NCBI RefSeq assembly: GCF_036026595.1
Contig: NZ_JARZFX010000008.1
Span: 1 to 64,000, forward strand
Origin: Virgibacillus_P tibetensis
GTDB taxonomy: Bacteria > Bacillota > Bacilli > Bacillales > Amphibacillaceae
DNA: 64,000 bases
Reading direction: 5' to 3'
A program made the translations under genes and the position numbers. Each line of letters begins with the position of its first letter. Position 1 is the first letter of the stretch. This document shows positions 34,687 to 42,898 of this stretch, in pieces. The notes under the pieces were generated by a model, which saw nothing but the letters and a program-made list of their open reading frames with translations, did no database searches and was not told the DNA's origin.

Positions 34687-35472
34687 ATGAAAATGCCAAA
34701 ACGCAGTATTATTTTTTTTGATATAGACGGAACCTTGCTTACACATGACAAAAAAATGGGTGCAGGTACAAAAGAGGCGATATTTAAGTTAAAGGAAGAT
34801 GGACATGAAGTAGCGATCGCTACCGGGAGAGCTCCTTTTATGTTTGAGGATTTGCGAAAGGAACTCGATATTAATACGTTTGTTTGTTATAACGGTCAAT
34901 ACGTCGTTCTCAACGGTGAGGTAATATTCACTAATCCGTTAAAAATAGAAGCTCTTAAGGAACTGACGGAGGCTGCTCTTCTTAATGATCATCCAGTTGT
35001 CTTCATGGATCACGAAGACATGAAGGCAAATGTGCCTGATCATTCTTACATTACGGAAAGCATCAGCACGTTAAAACTCAATCATTGGCCTGCACATGAT
35101 CCGAATTATTATCAAGGGCGTGAATTGTACCAGACGTTATTGTTTTGTCCGGAAGGGGAGGAAAAGCAGTACGAACAGAAATTCACAGATTTTGATTTCG
35201 TGAGGTGGCATCCTGTTTCCGTTGACATACTTCCAAGAGGTGGATCAAAAGCCCAGGGTATTGAAAAAATAGTAGCTAAATTAGGTATTCCACAAGAACG
35301 GCACTATGCTTTTGGGGACGGGCTGAACGATTTGGAAATGCTCTCCACTGTAAAAAATAGCGTCGCAATGGGAAATGCTGTAGAAGAGGTCAAGGCCGCA
35401 GCAAGCTATGTAACAACATCAGTTGAAGATAATGGTATCCCACATGGCCTTCATATGGTTGGCCTGCTTTAA
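34687..35472 (+). CDS. HAD hydrolase, Cof subfamily
   Basis: A 261-residue Cof-type (IIB) HAD phosphatase. Motif I FFDIDGTLLT (residues 9-18, nucleophile Asp11), motif II IATGR near 48, Lys in GGSKAQGIEK near 195, motif III/IV FGDGLNDLEML near 216. ATG 34687 with ATGGAGG upstream, four codons inside the longest frame. Probably a sugar-phosphate or flavin-related phosphatase. Confidence 0.9.
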   Translation: MKMPKRSIIFFDIDGTLLTHDKKMGAGTKEAIFKLKEDGHEVAIATGRAPFMFEDLRKELDINTFVCYNGQYVVLNGEVIFTNPLKIEALKELTEAALLNDHPVVFMDHEDMKANVPDHSYITESISTLKLNHWPAHDPNYYQGRELYQTLLFCPEGEEKQYEQKFTDFDFVRWHPVSVDILPRGGSKAQGIEKIVAKLGIPQERHYAFGDGLNDLEMLSTVKNSVAMGNAVEEVKAAASYVTTSVEDNGIPHGLHMVGLL

Positions 35473-35766
35473 TTGGTAAAGTGGGAGGGAGTTTGTAACT
35501 GTTAATTCAGTGGGCTTCACAATACCCTCAGTCCTTCACTAATTTCCAGTGTCAATGTTTAAATCGATAGAATGATAAAATCTGTCAGTGAAAATGCGCA
35601 TTTTCTTGCTATTGGATCTAATAGATTTTTTATCGAAAATTTATATAGAAGAAATTCGCTCATTTCCTAACGGGTTCCGATACCTATCGCAAAAACCTAA
35701 TTTACTCCTTAAAATGTATAACTAATTACAAGGTAAAATGCGGTGCTTTTTGTTGTCTTAAAATAA

Positions 35767-35798
35767 AATAGCCTAGTTCAATTTTGATCTAGGCTATT
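35767..35798. terminator. Bidirectional terminator hairpin
   Basis: AATAGCCTAG / CTAGGCTATT stem, 12-base loop, A-rich left and T-rich right flanks. It lies between the HAD gene (plus) and the minus-strand block. The rest of 35473-35766 holds nothing that I recognise. Confidence 0.75.
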
Positions 35799-35813
35799 CC
35801 ATATTTTTTTATT

Positions 35814-35850
35814 TGCTTCTTCAACTAAAGCACCCTTTAATTGAAGAAGC
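35814..35850 (-). repeat. Cassette-type element, short form
   Basis: GCTTCTTCAACTAAA, GCACCC, TTTAATTGAAGAAGC: arms almost perfectly complementary around a GCACCC core. Ends 2 bases from the stop of the minus-strand lipoprotein; minus orientation. Confidence 0.75.
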
Positions 35851-35852
35851 AA

Positions 35853-36308
35853 TTAGCCGTCTTCTTCGTGTACCTGAACATAGACTGACCCGTGTAATTT
35901 ATCGTCAATATAAGCATCCAATTTCCACATACCGCTCTTTGGTAAGGACATCATTGAAGGCATAGATGCATCTGCACCGTTAAGTTCCCTAGTGCTTAAT
36001 GTTACATCCTCTAGAACGTTAATTTCATATCCTGACTCATTGTGGGTGCCAACAACCTTTAAATCCCCTTCCAAATCCTCATCATTACCCCAAAAGTGCC
36101 ACATATACTTTTGTACTTTATCAGGATAAAATCGAGTTACATCTCCACCGTCATAAATAAAACCTAATTGACCTTCTTCCCCAAGCATCTCATAGGAGCC
36201 TGACACAAAAATATTGCTTTCAGTCCACTCATTCTCAGAACAGCCCGTTAGAAATACAGTTAAAATAGTCAGTAGAAAAAACAATACTCGAACAGAAACT
36301 TTACTCAC
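35853..36308 (-). CDS. Lipoprotein, DUF4871-like
   Basis: A 151-residue lipoprotein precursor with signal LFFLLTILTVFL and lipobox LTGC near residue 23. C-terminal LPKSGMWKLDAYIDDKLHGS resembles DUF4871 (a Bacillus extracytoplasmic beta-sandwich), recalled rather than searched. AAGGGGGA precedes the start. First gene of the minus-strand element-punctuated block. Confidence 0.6.
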   Translation of the reverse strand: MSKVSVRVLFFLLTILTVFLTGCSENEWTESNIFVSGSYEMLGEEGQLGFIYDGGDVTRFYPDKVQKYMWHFWGNDEDLEGDLKVVGTHNESGYEINVLEDVTLSTRELNGADASMPSMMSLPKSGMWKLDAYIDDKLHGSVYVQVHEEDG

Positions 36309-36429
36309 AAAAATTCCCCCTTAAATATTTAATTACTCCCAAATTTATTGGTTGTTCCGATTAATATCAGAATAACTAAATATTTGCTTCCTTAAAAGGG
36401 AAGCAATAGTCATTAAATTAAATGATATC

Positions 36430-36508
36430 CTTCTTCAAGTAACCTGCTGCTATAGTTGAACAAGGGTGCAATTCCTTATTAAACGAAAGCACCCGTTAGT
36501 TCAAGAAG
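36430..36508 (-). repeat. Cassette-type element, full form
   Basis: On the minus strand: CTTCTTGAACTAAC, GGGTGC, central stem, GCAGCAG, GTTACTTGAAGAAG. Ends 4 bases from the stop of the minus-strand gene at 36512. One of the clearest copies. Confidence 0.85.
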
Positions 36509-36511
36509 AAT

Positions 36512-36991
36512 TTATAATAATGGAAGAATATCAGACAAATCGATAAATTCTAGTTCAGTTTCTGCTTCTGCTTTCGAACGATAAACGGTAATTTTATCAT
36601 AGGGTTTCATGTTGTCTTGCCATGATTCAACTTTGCTCAGAAAATCTTTTCCGTTTTCAGAAATTTTGAAGCTCTCCAACTCCTTATTGATATAACAAAT
36701 TGGTGCATTACTTTCTAGGTCACATTGGTGGTCAACAGTTCCGATAAATCCACCTTTACTATCTTGTGCCATAATATCAACATGTGGAACCGTAAAAAAC
36801 TCTAAACGTGGAATATCATCGTCAAATATAAATTGAATATCATAATCGTTAGCGTATCTTTGATACTCCTCATTTCTATCATGAACACCCATTGAATAAA
36901 TGGTTGTTCCTGCTGATATAATCTCAGTATCTTCTAAATTAACAATTATGGCTCCAGGTAATGCTGTTCTATCTAGATAAATTTTTCGCAT
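36512..36991 (-). CDS. Hypothetical protein
   Basis: A 159-residue soluble protein without signal or membrane segment. Features: IYLDRTALPGAIIVNLED at the N-terminus, IQFIFDDDIPRLEFFTVPHV in the middle, charged C-terminus ending LEFIDLSDILPLL. AACGGGGG precedes the start. Family not recognised. Isolated between two repeat elements. Confidence 0.6.
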   Translation of the reverse strand: MRKIYLDRTALPGAIIVNLEDTEIISAGTTIYSMGVHDRNEEYQRYANDYDIQFIFDDDIPRLEFFTVPHVDIMAQDSKGGFIGTVDHQCDLESNAPICYINKELESFKISENGKDFLSKVESWQDNMKPYDKITVYRSKAEAETELEFIDLSDILPLL

Positions 36992-37044
36992 ATAAACCCC
37001 CGTTTAATCTTATTTTAAAGTAAATGCTCATTACTTTTGTGATT

Positions 37045-37122
37045 TCTTATTCAACTAAACTGCCCCGTTTTGAACAAGGATGCTGTTCCTTATTTAAGGA
37101 AAGCACCCGTTTGTTGAAGAAG
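37045..37122 (-). repeat. Cassette-type element, full form
   Basis: CTTATTCAACTAAACTGCCCC at the left, AAGCACCCGTTTGTTGAAGAAG at the right, centre GGATGCTGTTCCTTATTTAA. Minus orientation; follows the remnant at 37181. Confidence 0.8.
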
Positions 37123-37180
37123 GAAATTATCTATTTTCCACCTTTCACCTGAAATTTTCTATATAAGTTCCAAAACATAT

Positions 37181-37279
37181 TTAGTTCATAAGCAATGAAA
37201 ATCCCTGTTCTAAAGTATAAATTAGCCCTGACATAATAATAAATACAATACCTGTAATCTTATAAAATTTCTTTTCTAT
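37181..37279 (-). pseudogene. Truncated small membrane protein
   Basis: With GGAGGC upstream and an ATA where a start would be expected, the minus strand encodes EKKFYKITGIVFIIMSGLIY followed by TLEQGFSLLMN and stop. It looks like the N-terminal third of a Bacillus membrane protein of about 100 residues. Confidence 0.4.
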
Positions 37280-37319
37280 TTTGCCTCCGTTTTCATAACA
37301 AGGTTACGATTTCCATATC

Positions 37320-37394
37320 TTCTTATTCAAGAATACTGCGGTGTTAGCACAAGAAGCAACTATTCTTATTGTACAATCGCCGTTTGTTTAATAC
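37320..37394 (-). repeat. Cassette-type element
   Basis: TTCTTATTCAAGAATACTGC at the left, TTGTACAATCGCCGTTTGTT at the right. Ends 4 bases from the stop of the acyltransferase-like gene at 37399, same orientation. Confidence 0.65.
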
Positions 37395-37398
37395 GAGC

Positions 37399-38421
37399 TT
37401 ATGAACCTTCTTCTATTATTCCTTGCAGAATAGGGTCATTTATAGTTTCTCCTTCAAGCCATTCTTGAAAGTTAATATCTAAGACTTGATTACTCCGAGC
37501 AATAGCTGTTAGAATTCTTGAGTCTTTATAGGAGTATGAAAATGTGTGAAGGGTTCCAAAAAAATTATCGTAGTCAGTAAAGAAAACCGGTGACGTTGTG
37601 TCGTTAAAATTATCGAACATTTCGCTATGAGTCATATTTTTATCTTTGAAACCCAGGAGGTAGTTATTACGATGGACAGAGCCTTCTATAGATGTCCTGT
37701 TTTTATTTTTAAGCATATCAGTTTGAAAGTGATTTACGCAGGATAGTAATGATTCTCCACGCCTTACAATAACTTTTCCAGGGCTAGCTTCAACTTCTGC
37801 AATATTTCCCTTTTTATCTCCGAGTGAAAAATTATAGCAAGCAGAATGTGGTATCTCCTTTAGCATATTTATTGCATCATCAGTAGTGGAAAAAATATCC
37901 AATACCATCCGTATCGAGGTCCAAGGAGATACGCCCCTTGTGTAATCATTATTACTCACAAAATGCAATCCTGCTACCAGCCCTTCTTGATTCACACCAT
38001 CGTGCCTTCCTATAAGTTGTAGATTATACCCTGCTGTAGCAAAAGCTGTATCAGGTTGAACTAAACTAAAAATGCCATCATATAAAGTGGGAGAAAAATC
38101 ATAATTCCTAACATAATAATCTGTTGTAATTATAGCCGAACATCCCATTGCTTCAGTCCTTGGTAAATCATAGCCAGAAAACAACGATGCTGCTCTGTTT
38201 AAAGGAATCTCTAAACCTTGAGACAACCCCTCTAACTCTTCAAGTAAATGGGGAGCAAAAGTTGAATAAATAGATCGCATATTCTTAAAATCAATTTCTG
38301 GTTTTGTAATTAATTCCAAAGTTTTCAAAATTGGCTTGTTTTGGATAAAATTCCCCATCTTAAACCCAATGTTAAAAGAACTATCTCTAATTTGAAGTAC
38401 GTTTACGGAAAAGCTTGCCAT
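37399..38421 (-). CDS. C45-type Ntn-hydrolase / acyltransferase-like protein
   Basis: A 340-residue protein of the acyl-CoA:6-aminopenicillanate acyltransferase-like (peptidase C45) family. The presumed autocatalytic nucleophile is Cys in EAMGCSAII near residue 92, followed by YVRNYDFSP. Other family blocks: GLVAGLHFVSNND, HSACYNFSLGD and CVNHFQT. Ntn hydrolases cleave themselves before that Cys; substrates of bacterial members are mostly unknown and may be bile salts, N-acyl amino acids or beta-lactam-like amides. The start is one of two ATGs (38424 or 38421) behind AGGGGTG. Confidence 0.78.
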   Translation of the reverse strand: MASFSVNVLQIRDSSFNIGFKMGNFIQNKPILKTLELITKPEIDFKNMRSIYSTFAPHLLEELEGLSQGLEIPLNRAASLFSGYDLPRTEAMGCSAIITTDYYVRNYDFSPTLYDGIFSLVQPDTAFATAGYNLQLIGRHDGVNQEGLVAGLHFVSNNDYTRGVSPWTSIRMVLDIFSTTDDAINMLKEIPHSACYNFSLGDKKGNIAEVEASPGKVIVRRGESLLSCVNHFQTDMLKNKNRTSIEGSVHRNNYLLGFKDKNMTHSEMFDNFNDTTSPVFFTDYDNFFGTLHTFSYSYKDSRILTAIARSNQVLDINFQEWLEGETINDPILQGIIEEGS

Positions 38422-38480
38422 CATAATCACCCCTATTTATAACAATATTACTATGATAAATTTCAACAGTAAATTAGCCA

Positions 38481-38605
38481 TCTGTGCTAAACTGTCCCGT
38501 TTCCATAACCCAATACTAACATAATATTCAAAAAACATCTCTTATAGAAAAGACAATCGTTTTGATGGTCGCCTTGTTTCACTTTTGCACCATGTAGCTT
38601 AAGTA
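38481..38605 (-). repeat. Cassette-type element, long form
   Basis: GTGCTAAACTGTCCCGTTTC at the left, CTTGTTTCACTTTTGCACCA at the right, with spacer ACTAACATAATATTC and AAAAGACAATCG shared with the long form. Minus orientation. Confidence 0.6.
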
Positions 38606-38779
38606 TTTGCTGGTCGGCAGTGAGATTAATGGATGCCATTAATCTCTAATTTATTAATAAAAATATTCAACCTATTTAAGGGAACTTTTTATTTTACTTG
38701 TTATATTTTCATGTTCTAACTAATTCGTCTCACTATACTTAAAAAGATTCACATTATCAATATCTAGAATAGTTAGCTA

Positions 38780-39060
38780 ATGGATCAATTAAAAAAGACA
38801 ATGCATTTGCTGAAGTTATCGCAAAAAATGCAAATCCAGAATAGAACACTTCCACTCAACTCTTCCTATATACGCTGTCTCTACCTGTCTCTTTATGGAT
38901 GAAAAGACAAGGATGTTTAGTACCCCAATAGAAATTGCACCTGTACAGAATAAAATCATGGATGCTACTAATGGTAAAGTTGAGGCGTCCATCCACATAA
39001 TACCTGTACCAATAAATATAATGATAATTAATTTTCCAAAATTGATTTGTCTAAGCTTTG
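38780..39060 (-). pseudogene. MFS transporter C-terminal remnant
   Basis: The minus strand encodes ASTLPLVASMILFCTGAISI, then GVLNILVFSSIKRQVETAYI and GRV, the end of one helix pair and the loop RxxxxxxxxGRV typical of MFS drug exporters, then further hydrophobic residues in another frame. No N-terminal part is present and the frame is broken near 38865. Confidence 0.5.
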
Positions 39061-39079
39061 TTTAGAAACTAAAACCCAT

Positions 39080-39210
39080 CTACAATCTGCCAGATAGATC
39101 AATAGCCTTTTATTTAACATTAACATAATATTCCTGATATTATTAAAAAAGAAAAAACAATCAACTACTGATTGCCTTATTCAACTCTTGTACCAGTTTA
39201 TTTAATAAGA
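39080..39210 (-). repeat. Cassette-type element, long form
   Basis: Near-copy of the long form at 14466: TTTATTTAACATTAACATAA spacer, AAAACAATC...GATTGCC hairpin, and right end ACTCTTGTACCAGTTTATTT. The right arm overlaps the stop codon of the DinB-like gene (39202-39204). Confidence 0.8.
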
Positions 39211-39678
39211 TTGGACAGATTTTAATTTTCTACCTATAAAATTAGCAGGTACAGGGCTTAGATCTAATTCTCTTGCCCAAACAGAAAGTTGACCAATATG
39301 ATGAATTTCGTGAGCAATTATATGGTGGAGTATTTCATCCTTAGTATATTCATTTTCATCCCAAGAAACATTTACGAGTTTATCTTTTGATTCCTCTAAA
39401 ATTGTTTTTAAACTAACAACAATTTCATTTCGGAATGTATCTGACAGAGATTTGACCTTTTCTGGTGTATTATAATCAGCAAACTGAAATATTATATCTT
39501 CTTTACCTTGAATACCACGAATCCAACTATATTCCACATCAATAATGTGAAAAAGGGTGTATAAAATATTTCCTACTCCACCTATGCGGTCTTTTATCAA
39601 TTCTTTAGGTGTTAGTAAGTTACACCAGTCAAACCACTCATCTCTTACCTGCCAGTTATACTTAAAAAAATTTATCAA
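39202..39678 (-). CDS. DinB family protein
   Basis: A 158-residue four-helix-bundle protein of the DinB/YfiT superfamily. The three metal-binding histidines are present: one in TLFHIIDVEYSW near residue 43 and two in HHIIAHEIHHIGQL near 125-138. TTG 39678 is favoured, with AGGAG 11 bases upstream; a GTG at 39690 overlaps that site. These proteins are often metal-dependent thiol transferases or stress-related; the substrate is unknown. Its stop codon lies inside the adjacent repeat element. Confidence 0.8.
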   Translation of the reverse strand: MINFFKYNWQVRDEWFDWCNLLTPKELIKDRIGGVGNILYTLFHIIDVEYSWIRGIQGKEDIIFQFADYNTPEKVKSLSDTFRNEIVVSLKTILEESKDKLVNVSWDENEYTKDEILHHIIAHEIHHIGQLSVWARELDLSPVPANFIGRKLKSVQSY

Positions 39679-39706
39679 TGTAAACAACACTCCTATAATT
39701 TGATTG

Positions 39707-39925
39707 CTTCTTATCTATAACTGTATCAATAGCAATGATTTTCTCTTTTTTTTCTAACTTTTTGTAATCCTCACTCTCAACAGCTTTTTAAACTATTTCA
39801 CTTAAAATGACTTTTTCTTCTGGGGAAGGTTCATACTATTGTTCAATCAAAAATCATTTTCCTAATATATACAAATTTACACCTAAACTTATTATCAATA
39901 AAACAGGCACAATCTTCTTTTTCAT
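39707..39925 (-). pseudogene. Broken signal-anchored protein, paralogue of the gene at 42353
   Basis: ATG 39925 encodes MKKKIVPVLLIISLGVNLYI followed by LGK, then a stop, then FLIEQ, stop, YEPSPEEKVILSEIV, stop, KAVESEDYKKLEKKEKIIAI. All pieces are in one frame with three in-frame stops. N-terminal helix, YEP/YTP, E..ILSE and VESEDY/IDNEEY correspond to the intact protein at 42353-42757. The C-terminal half is missing where the DinB-like gene begins. Confidence 0.7.
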
Positions 39926-39954
39926 ATATCCCTATCCTTTAATTAAGTCTTCTT

Positions 39955-39990
39955 TTTACTAGCCTGTCCTCATTGTCGAATAACGGAATT
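39955..39990 (-). repeat. Cassette-type element, degenerate
   Basis: CTTTTTACTAGCCTGTCC followed by ATTGTCGAATAACGG, immediately downstream of the gene ending at 39992. A weak match in minus orientation. Confidence 0.4.
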
Positions 39991-39991
39991 T

Positions 39992-40651
39992 TCACATCTT
40001 AAAAAGTATTGCTTTTATAATTGTTTTTACCGTTGATTCAGTTTCTCTATGGACCCTGACTTTATCTAAAAAAGGAAAGTCGCTTGGTGTAACGGATAAT
40101 TTCGCAAGAGGTTTCAATTCTTTTTCACAAACCCATTCGTCTCTAATTCCACCTTGTTTGAATAGGGTCTTTGAGAAGAAATATATTGTTCCGTCTGTCC
40201 AACGATTCGGGGCGTCATTATTATTCGTCGAAAAATAATAATAACGTTTTTTTCCTTTATTAGAAGTAATAGATAAGCACAGGTTTCTAATGGAACCAAC
40301 ATAACCTTTTCTTTTTTGAACTGCAAAAAATATTGACCATACTCCATCAGATGAAGCGAAAACAGCTTTAATAGGCTTACCATTAAAGAGAGAACTATTT
40401 CTGGGCTCAAATTTATTTATTGAGGAGTTATTGGAACCGTGTACTACTACGCCCTTATTCTCAATAACATAGTTCAAAAACATATATAATGGGTATCTAC
40501 TGTTATATGTAAAAATACTACTATCACTTGATGATATAGATCTTATGAACATATTATCAAACTCTTCAATAGCTTCCTCAGACAATTTCAGTTCTTCTAT
40601 TTTTAATAATCTGGTTTTATCTAAAATAAACTTTTTAATCGGGCTTAACAT
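39992..40651 (-). CDS. Hypothetical protein with HGS motif
   Basis: A 219-residue soluble protein. The central block VVVHGSNNSSINKFEPRNSS followed by FNGKPIKAVFASSDGVWSIF (about residues 73-115) is reminiscent of the His-Gly...Ser NAD-binding region of ADP-ribosyltransferase folds, with the rest beta-rich. That resemblance is weak and I do not assign a function. The ATG has GAGGGGTC upstream. Bounded by repeat elements on both sides. Confidence 0.55.
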   Translation of the reverse strand: MLSPIKKFILDKTRLLKIEELKLSEEAIEEFDNMFIRSISSSDSSIFTYNSRYPLYMFLNYVIENKGVVVHGSNNSSINKFEPRNSSLFNGKPIKAVFASSDGVWSIFFAVQKRKGYVGSIRNLCLSITSNKGKKRYYYFSTNNNDAPNRWTDGTIYFFSKTLFKQGGIRDEWVCEKELKPLAKLSVTPSDFPFLDKVRVHRETESTVKTIIKAILFKM

Positions 40652-40701
40652 TCTTTTTCTATTAATATTTGACCCCTCCTAGACGAAAAGTGAATACACC
40701 G

Positions 40702-40790
40702 CCTTATTCTACAATCCTGCTGCTTTAGCAGAATAGGAAAAAGGAGCTTTCGTACAAACACCTTATTAAACTCTTGCACCATTTAGCATG
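40702..40790 (-). repeat. Cassette-type element, full form
   Basis: CTTATTCTACAATCCTGCTGC, TTTAGCAGAATAGG on the left; CTTATTAAACTCTTGCACCA on the right. Minus orientation, downstream of the yoaP-like gene. Confidence 0.75.
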
Positions 40791-40838
40791 TTTTAAGTAC
40801 TTTCCTTCACAATTAGCATCTAAGTTAAGAAATAGTAA

Positions 40839-41606
40839 TCAACTATTAAGTTTTAAACTTTGCTTTTCTAACAACTTCACAAATTTATTTTTAGTTTCAG
40901 GATGGTATGTAATAATTTCACCATTGTAAATAACAGTGAATACTCCAAAGGGTGTCGGAGACTTTTGTTGAGCCATTTCATAATTATCTAATTCTACTAT
41001 ATTTACTTTGATATCAAGTTCATCAGCAGCAACTTCCAAGTTAATGACAGCATCTTGAATAAATGGACATTGATCTGATTTAAATACAGTAATCCCGTTA
41101 CTGAATTCTTTTGCCGTTTTTTGCCAATCATAAAAACTTGGGGTAGTTCCATCTTTAAAGAGTTGAGCCATTAACTCAAATTCTCCAATCTGGTCTACAA
41201 GAGTAAATCCTTTTTTCTCAAAGAACAGTTTATCGGGTAACCAACCTTTATTACTTGTTACTAACACTACTCCTGCTAAATTTAAATTTTTGGCATCTTT
41301 TATACATTCATTCAGAAGCGAAACACCAAATCCTTTTCCCTTGTTTTTTCCAACAATCCAAAAGCAATGAATTACCATATATTCTTTTGCATTTATAGCT
41401 CTCCACGTATGTTTACCAGGAATATATTCAATAAATCCTCTTTGTCTCCTATTTTCTTGAATAATTTTTATCTTTAGGCCCTCCTTAAACCTTTCCTTCA
41501 ACCACCTAAGTTTATTTTGATAACCATCAGATTTGGATTTACTTCTCATACAAAAAAAACCATATTTATTTACATTTTCGGAACTCACATCGATGATTTC
41601 TACCAC
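40839..41606 (-). CDS. yoaP: YoaP-like N-acetyltransferase with thioredoxin-like C-terminal domain
   Basis: A 255-residue two-domain protein. Residues 1-150 form a GNAT domain (motif A GKNKGKGFGVSLLNECIKDA near 87-106). Residues 165-255 form the YoaP domain, a thioredoxin-like fold with FKSDQCPFIQDAVINLE near 188-204 (one Cys, no CxxC). GTG 41606 is preceded by GGGAGGAG; the frame is open further upstream but without a better start. Similar to B. subtilis YoaP in architecture; substrate unknown. Confidence 0.8.
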   Translation of the reverse strand: MVEIIDVSSENVNKYGFFCMRSKSKSDGYQNKLRWLKERFKEGLKIKIIQENRRQRGFIEYIPGKHTWRAINAKEYMVIHCFWIVGKNKGKGFGVSLLNECIKDAKNLNLAGVVLVTSNKGWLPDKLFFEKKGFTLVDQIGEFELMAQLFKDGTTPSFYDWQKTAKEFSNGITVFKSDQCPFIQDAVINLEVAADELDIKVNIVELDNYEMAQQKSPTPFGVFTVIYNGEIITYHPETKNKFVKLLEKQSLKLNS

Positions 41607-41642
41607 TTTATCTCCTCCCATTTCCTTTAAATTGAAGTATGT

Positions 41643-41731
41643 GTTCTTGAACAATTCTGCCCCTATAGTTTAAAAAGACCACCGTAGTGACTAACTCCTT
41701 GTTATGCTAAAGCACCCGGTTAGCAAAATAA
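41643..41731 (-). repeat. Cassette-type element, full form
   Basis: GTTCTTGAACAATTCTGCCCC on the left, TTGTTATGCTAAAGCACCCGG then TTAGCAAAATAAC on the right, minus orientation. The next gene, DUF3888, runs the opposite way, so this copy has lost or exchanged its partner gene. Confidence 0.7.
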
Positions 41732-41802
41732 CTAAAATAGTAATATTTATCGTTAATTAGGTAAGTATATCGTTATTAGGTTTATTATAAGAGGTGTTTT
41801 TT

Positions 41803-42192
41803 GTGAAAAAAGTATTAGTTATCTGTACGACATTATTTCTTATTCTTATGTTTTCAACTCCAACGATTGCTTCAAATCAATCCACTTGTGAAGACGCATT
41901 GCTTTCTTTAATGTGGGAAGATATTCGTAAGGCTATTGTTGAACATCACTGTGACATAAAAGATATTCAATCTTCCGATGAAAAAGTATTAGACTTAAAA
42001 ATGACAAACGGACTTTCTTTTGAAATCACAATTCAACTTGATGCGTTTGTAGGTGCACATAACACGATTGGCACTGATACACTTAAATTTGTAAGAGAAG
42101 TCCCTGATGGACTTAAATTGGTTAGTTACAAACATACGCCTTCAAAAGATAAAAAAGAAATATTAGAATGGTATTTTAAAAATCGGTCATAA
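41803..42192 (+). CDS. DUF3888 secreted protein
   Basis: A 129-residue exported protein: signal peptide KKVLVICTTLFLILMFSTPT, cleavage near TIASN, then the DUF3888 domain with CEDALLSLMWEDIRKAI and AFVGAHNTIGTDTLKF (conserved VG.HN..G.D). GTG 41803 with AGAGGTG upstream. It is the only plus-strand gene in the 35.8-44 kb block, which suggests inversion or separate arrival. Function unknown. Confidence 0.78.
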   Translation: MKKVLVICTTLFLILMFSTPTIASNQSTCEDALLSLMWEDIRKAIVEHHCDIKDIQSSDEKVLDLKMTNGLSFEITIQLDAFVGAHNTIGTDTLKFVREVPDGLKLVSYKHTPSKDKKEILEWYFKNRS

Positions 42193-42208
42193 ATAGCCGA
42201 TTTTTTTG
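42178..42208 (+). terminator. Intrinsic terminator
   Basis: AAATCGG / CCGATTT stem overlapping the DUF3888 stop codon, 8-base loop, followed by TTTTT. Confidence 0.8.
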
Positions 42209-42210
42209 TG

Positions 42211-42301
42211 CTTCTTATTCAACTAACCTACCCCTTTAGTAAATGAGACCTTCATATTGACGAATCTCATTGTTTAAGTAAAGACCCGTTAGTACAATAA
42301 G
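42211..42301 (-). repeat. Cassette-type element, full form, extended hairpin
   Basis: The best example of the fold: outer arms CTTATTCAACTAAC / GTTAGTACAATAAG, unequal unpaired strands CTACCC and ACCC, inner stem CTTTA/TAAAG, central stem AATGAGA/TCTCATT. Minus orientation, downstream of the gene at 42353. Confidence 0.85.
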
Positions 42302-42352
42302 GGACAACTTTTATTAGTTAGTTAATTGAACAAAGTTAGTATTAGTAAAAAA

Positions 42353-42757
42353 TCAATTCTTTTTGTTCAAAGGTAATATAGGCTCTTCTTCGCTATATCT
42401 GGAATAGGTCCAACCTTCATTACTTACATCTGTACACTTCTCATCAATACAAGTAAATATATATGTTTCCTTCTCCGTTTGAACTTGAATCTCGTAATGA
42501 TGAATAGAAGATGGATTACTTACATTAAATCGACTAACACCCTGTTCAATAGCATAAACCGTTTCTCTTGTAGCAATCTCTTGATATTCCTCATTATCAA
42601 TTACCATTTTTGTCATTTCAGCTAAAATATCTCTGTCTTCAGAATCGGGTGTATAGGTGCTCTCTATAAAACTGGAAACTCCAAAATAAACATTTAATAT
42701 CAAGCTAAAGGAAAGGATAATAACAAGTACAATTAACAACTTAGACTTCTTTTTCAT
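42353..42757 (-). CDS. Signal-anchored protein, unknown
   Basis: A 134-residue protein with an N-terminal helix (LLIVLVIILSFSLILNVYF) and an outer domain in which SSIHHYEIQVQTEKETYIF and two Cys (TCIDEKCTD) stand out; the Cys pair could form a disulphide. GAGAGGT upstream of the ATG. A broken paralogue lies at 39707-39925. Not a family that I recognise. Confidence 0.62.
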   Translation of the reverse strand: MKKKSKLLIVLVIILSFSLILNVYFGVSSFIESTYTPDSEDRDILAEMTKMVIDNEEYQEIATRETVYAIEQGVSRFNVSNPSSIHHYEIQVQTEKETYIFTCIDEKCTDVSNEGWTYSRYSEEEPILPLNKKN

Positions 42758-42814
42758 TGATATACCTCTCTTTTAAAAAAATTATGATTTGGTTTCTTAT
42801 AAAATCATTTTACC

Positions 42815-42875
42815 TTTCTCTTGAATAAGCAAGAAGTATTATCGTTTTTTAAGAAAAACACCCGTTTGTTTAAGT
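42815..42875 (-). repeat. Cassette-type element, degenerate
   Basis: CTTGAATAAGCAAG on the left, AACACCCGTTTGTTTAAG on the right; ends 24 bases from the stop of the APH-type gene. Minus orientation. Confidence 0.55.
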
Positions 42876-42898
42876 ATAATTCTTCACAAAGGTGGACT

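Noticed and set aside
40114..40410. Minus-strand 98-codon open frame within the HGS-motif gene
   Set aside because: Out-of-frame shadow of the 219-codon gene at 39992-40651, which has a good start and ribosome binding site.
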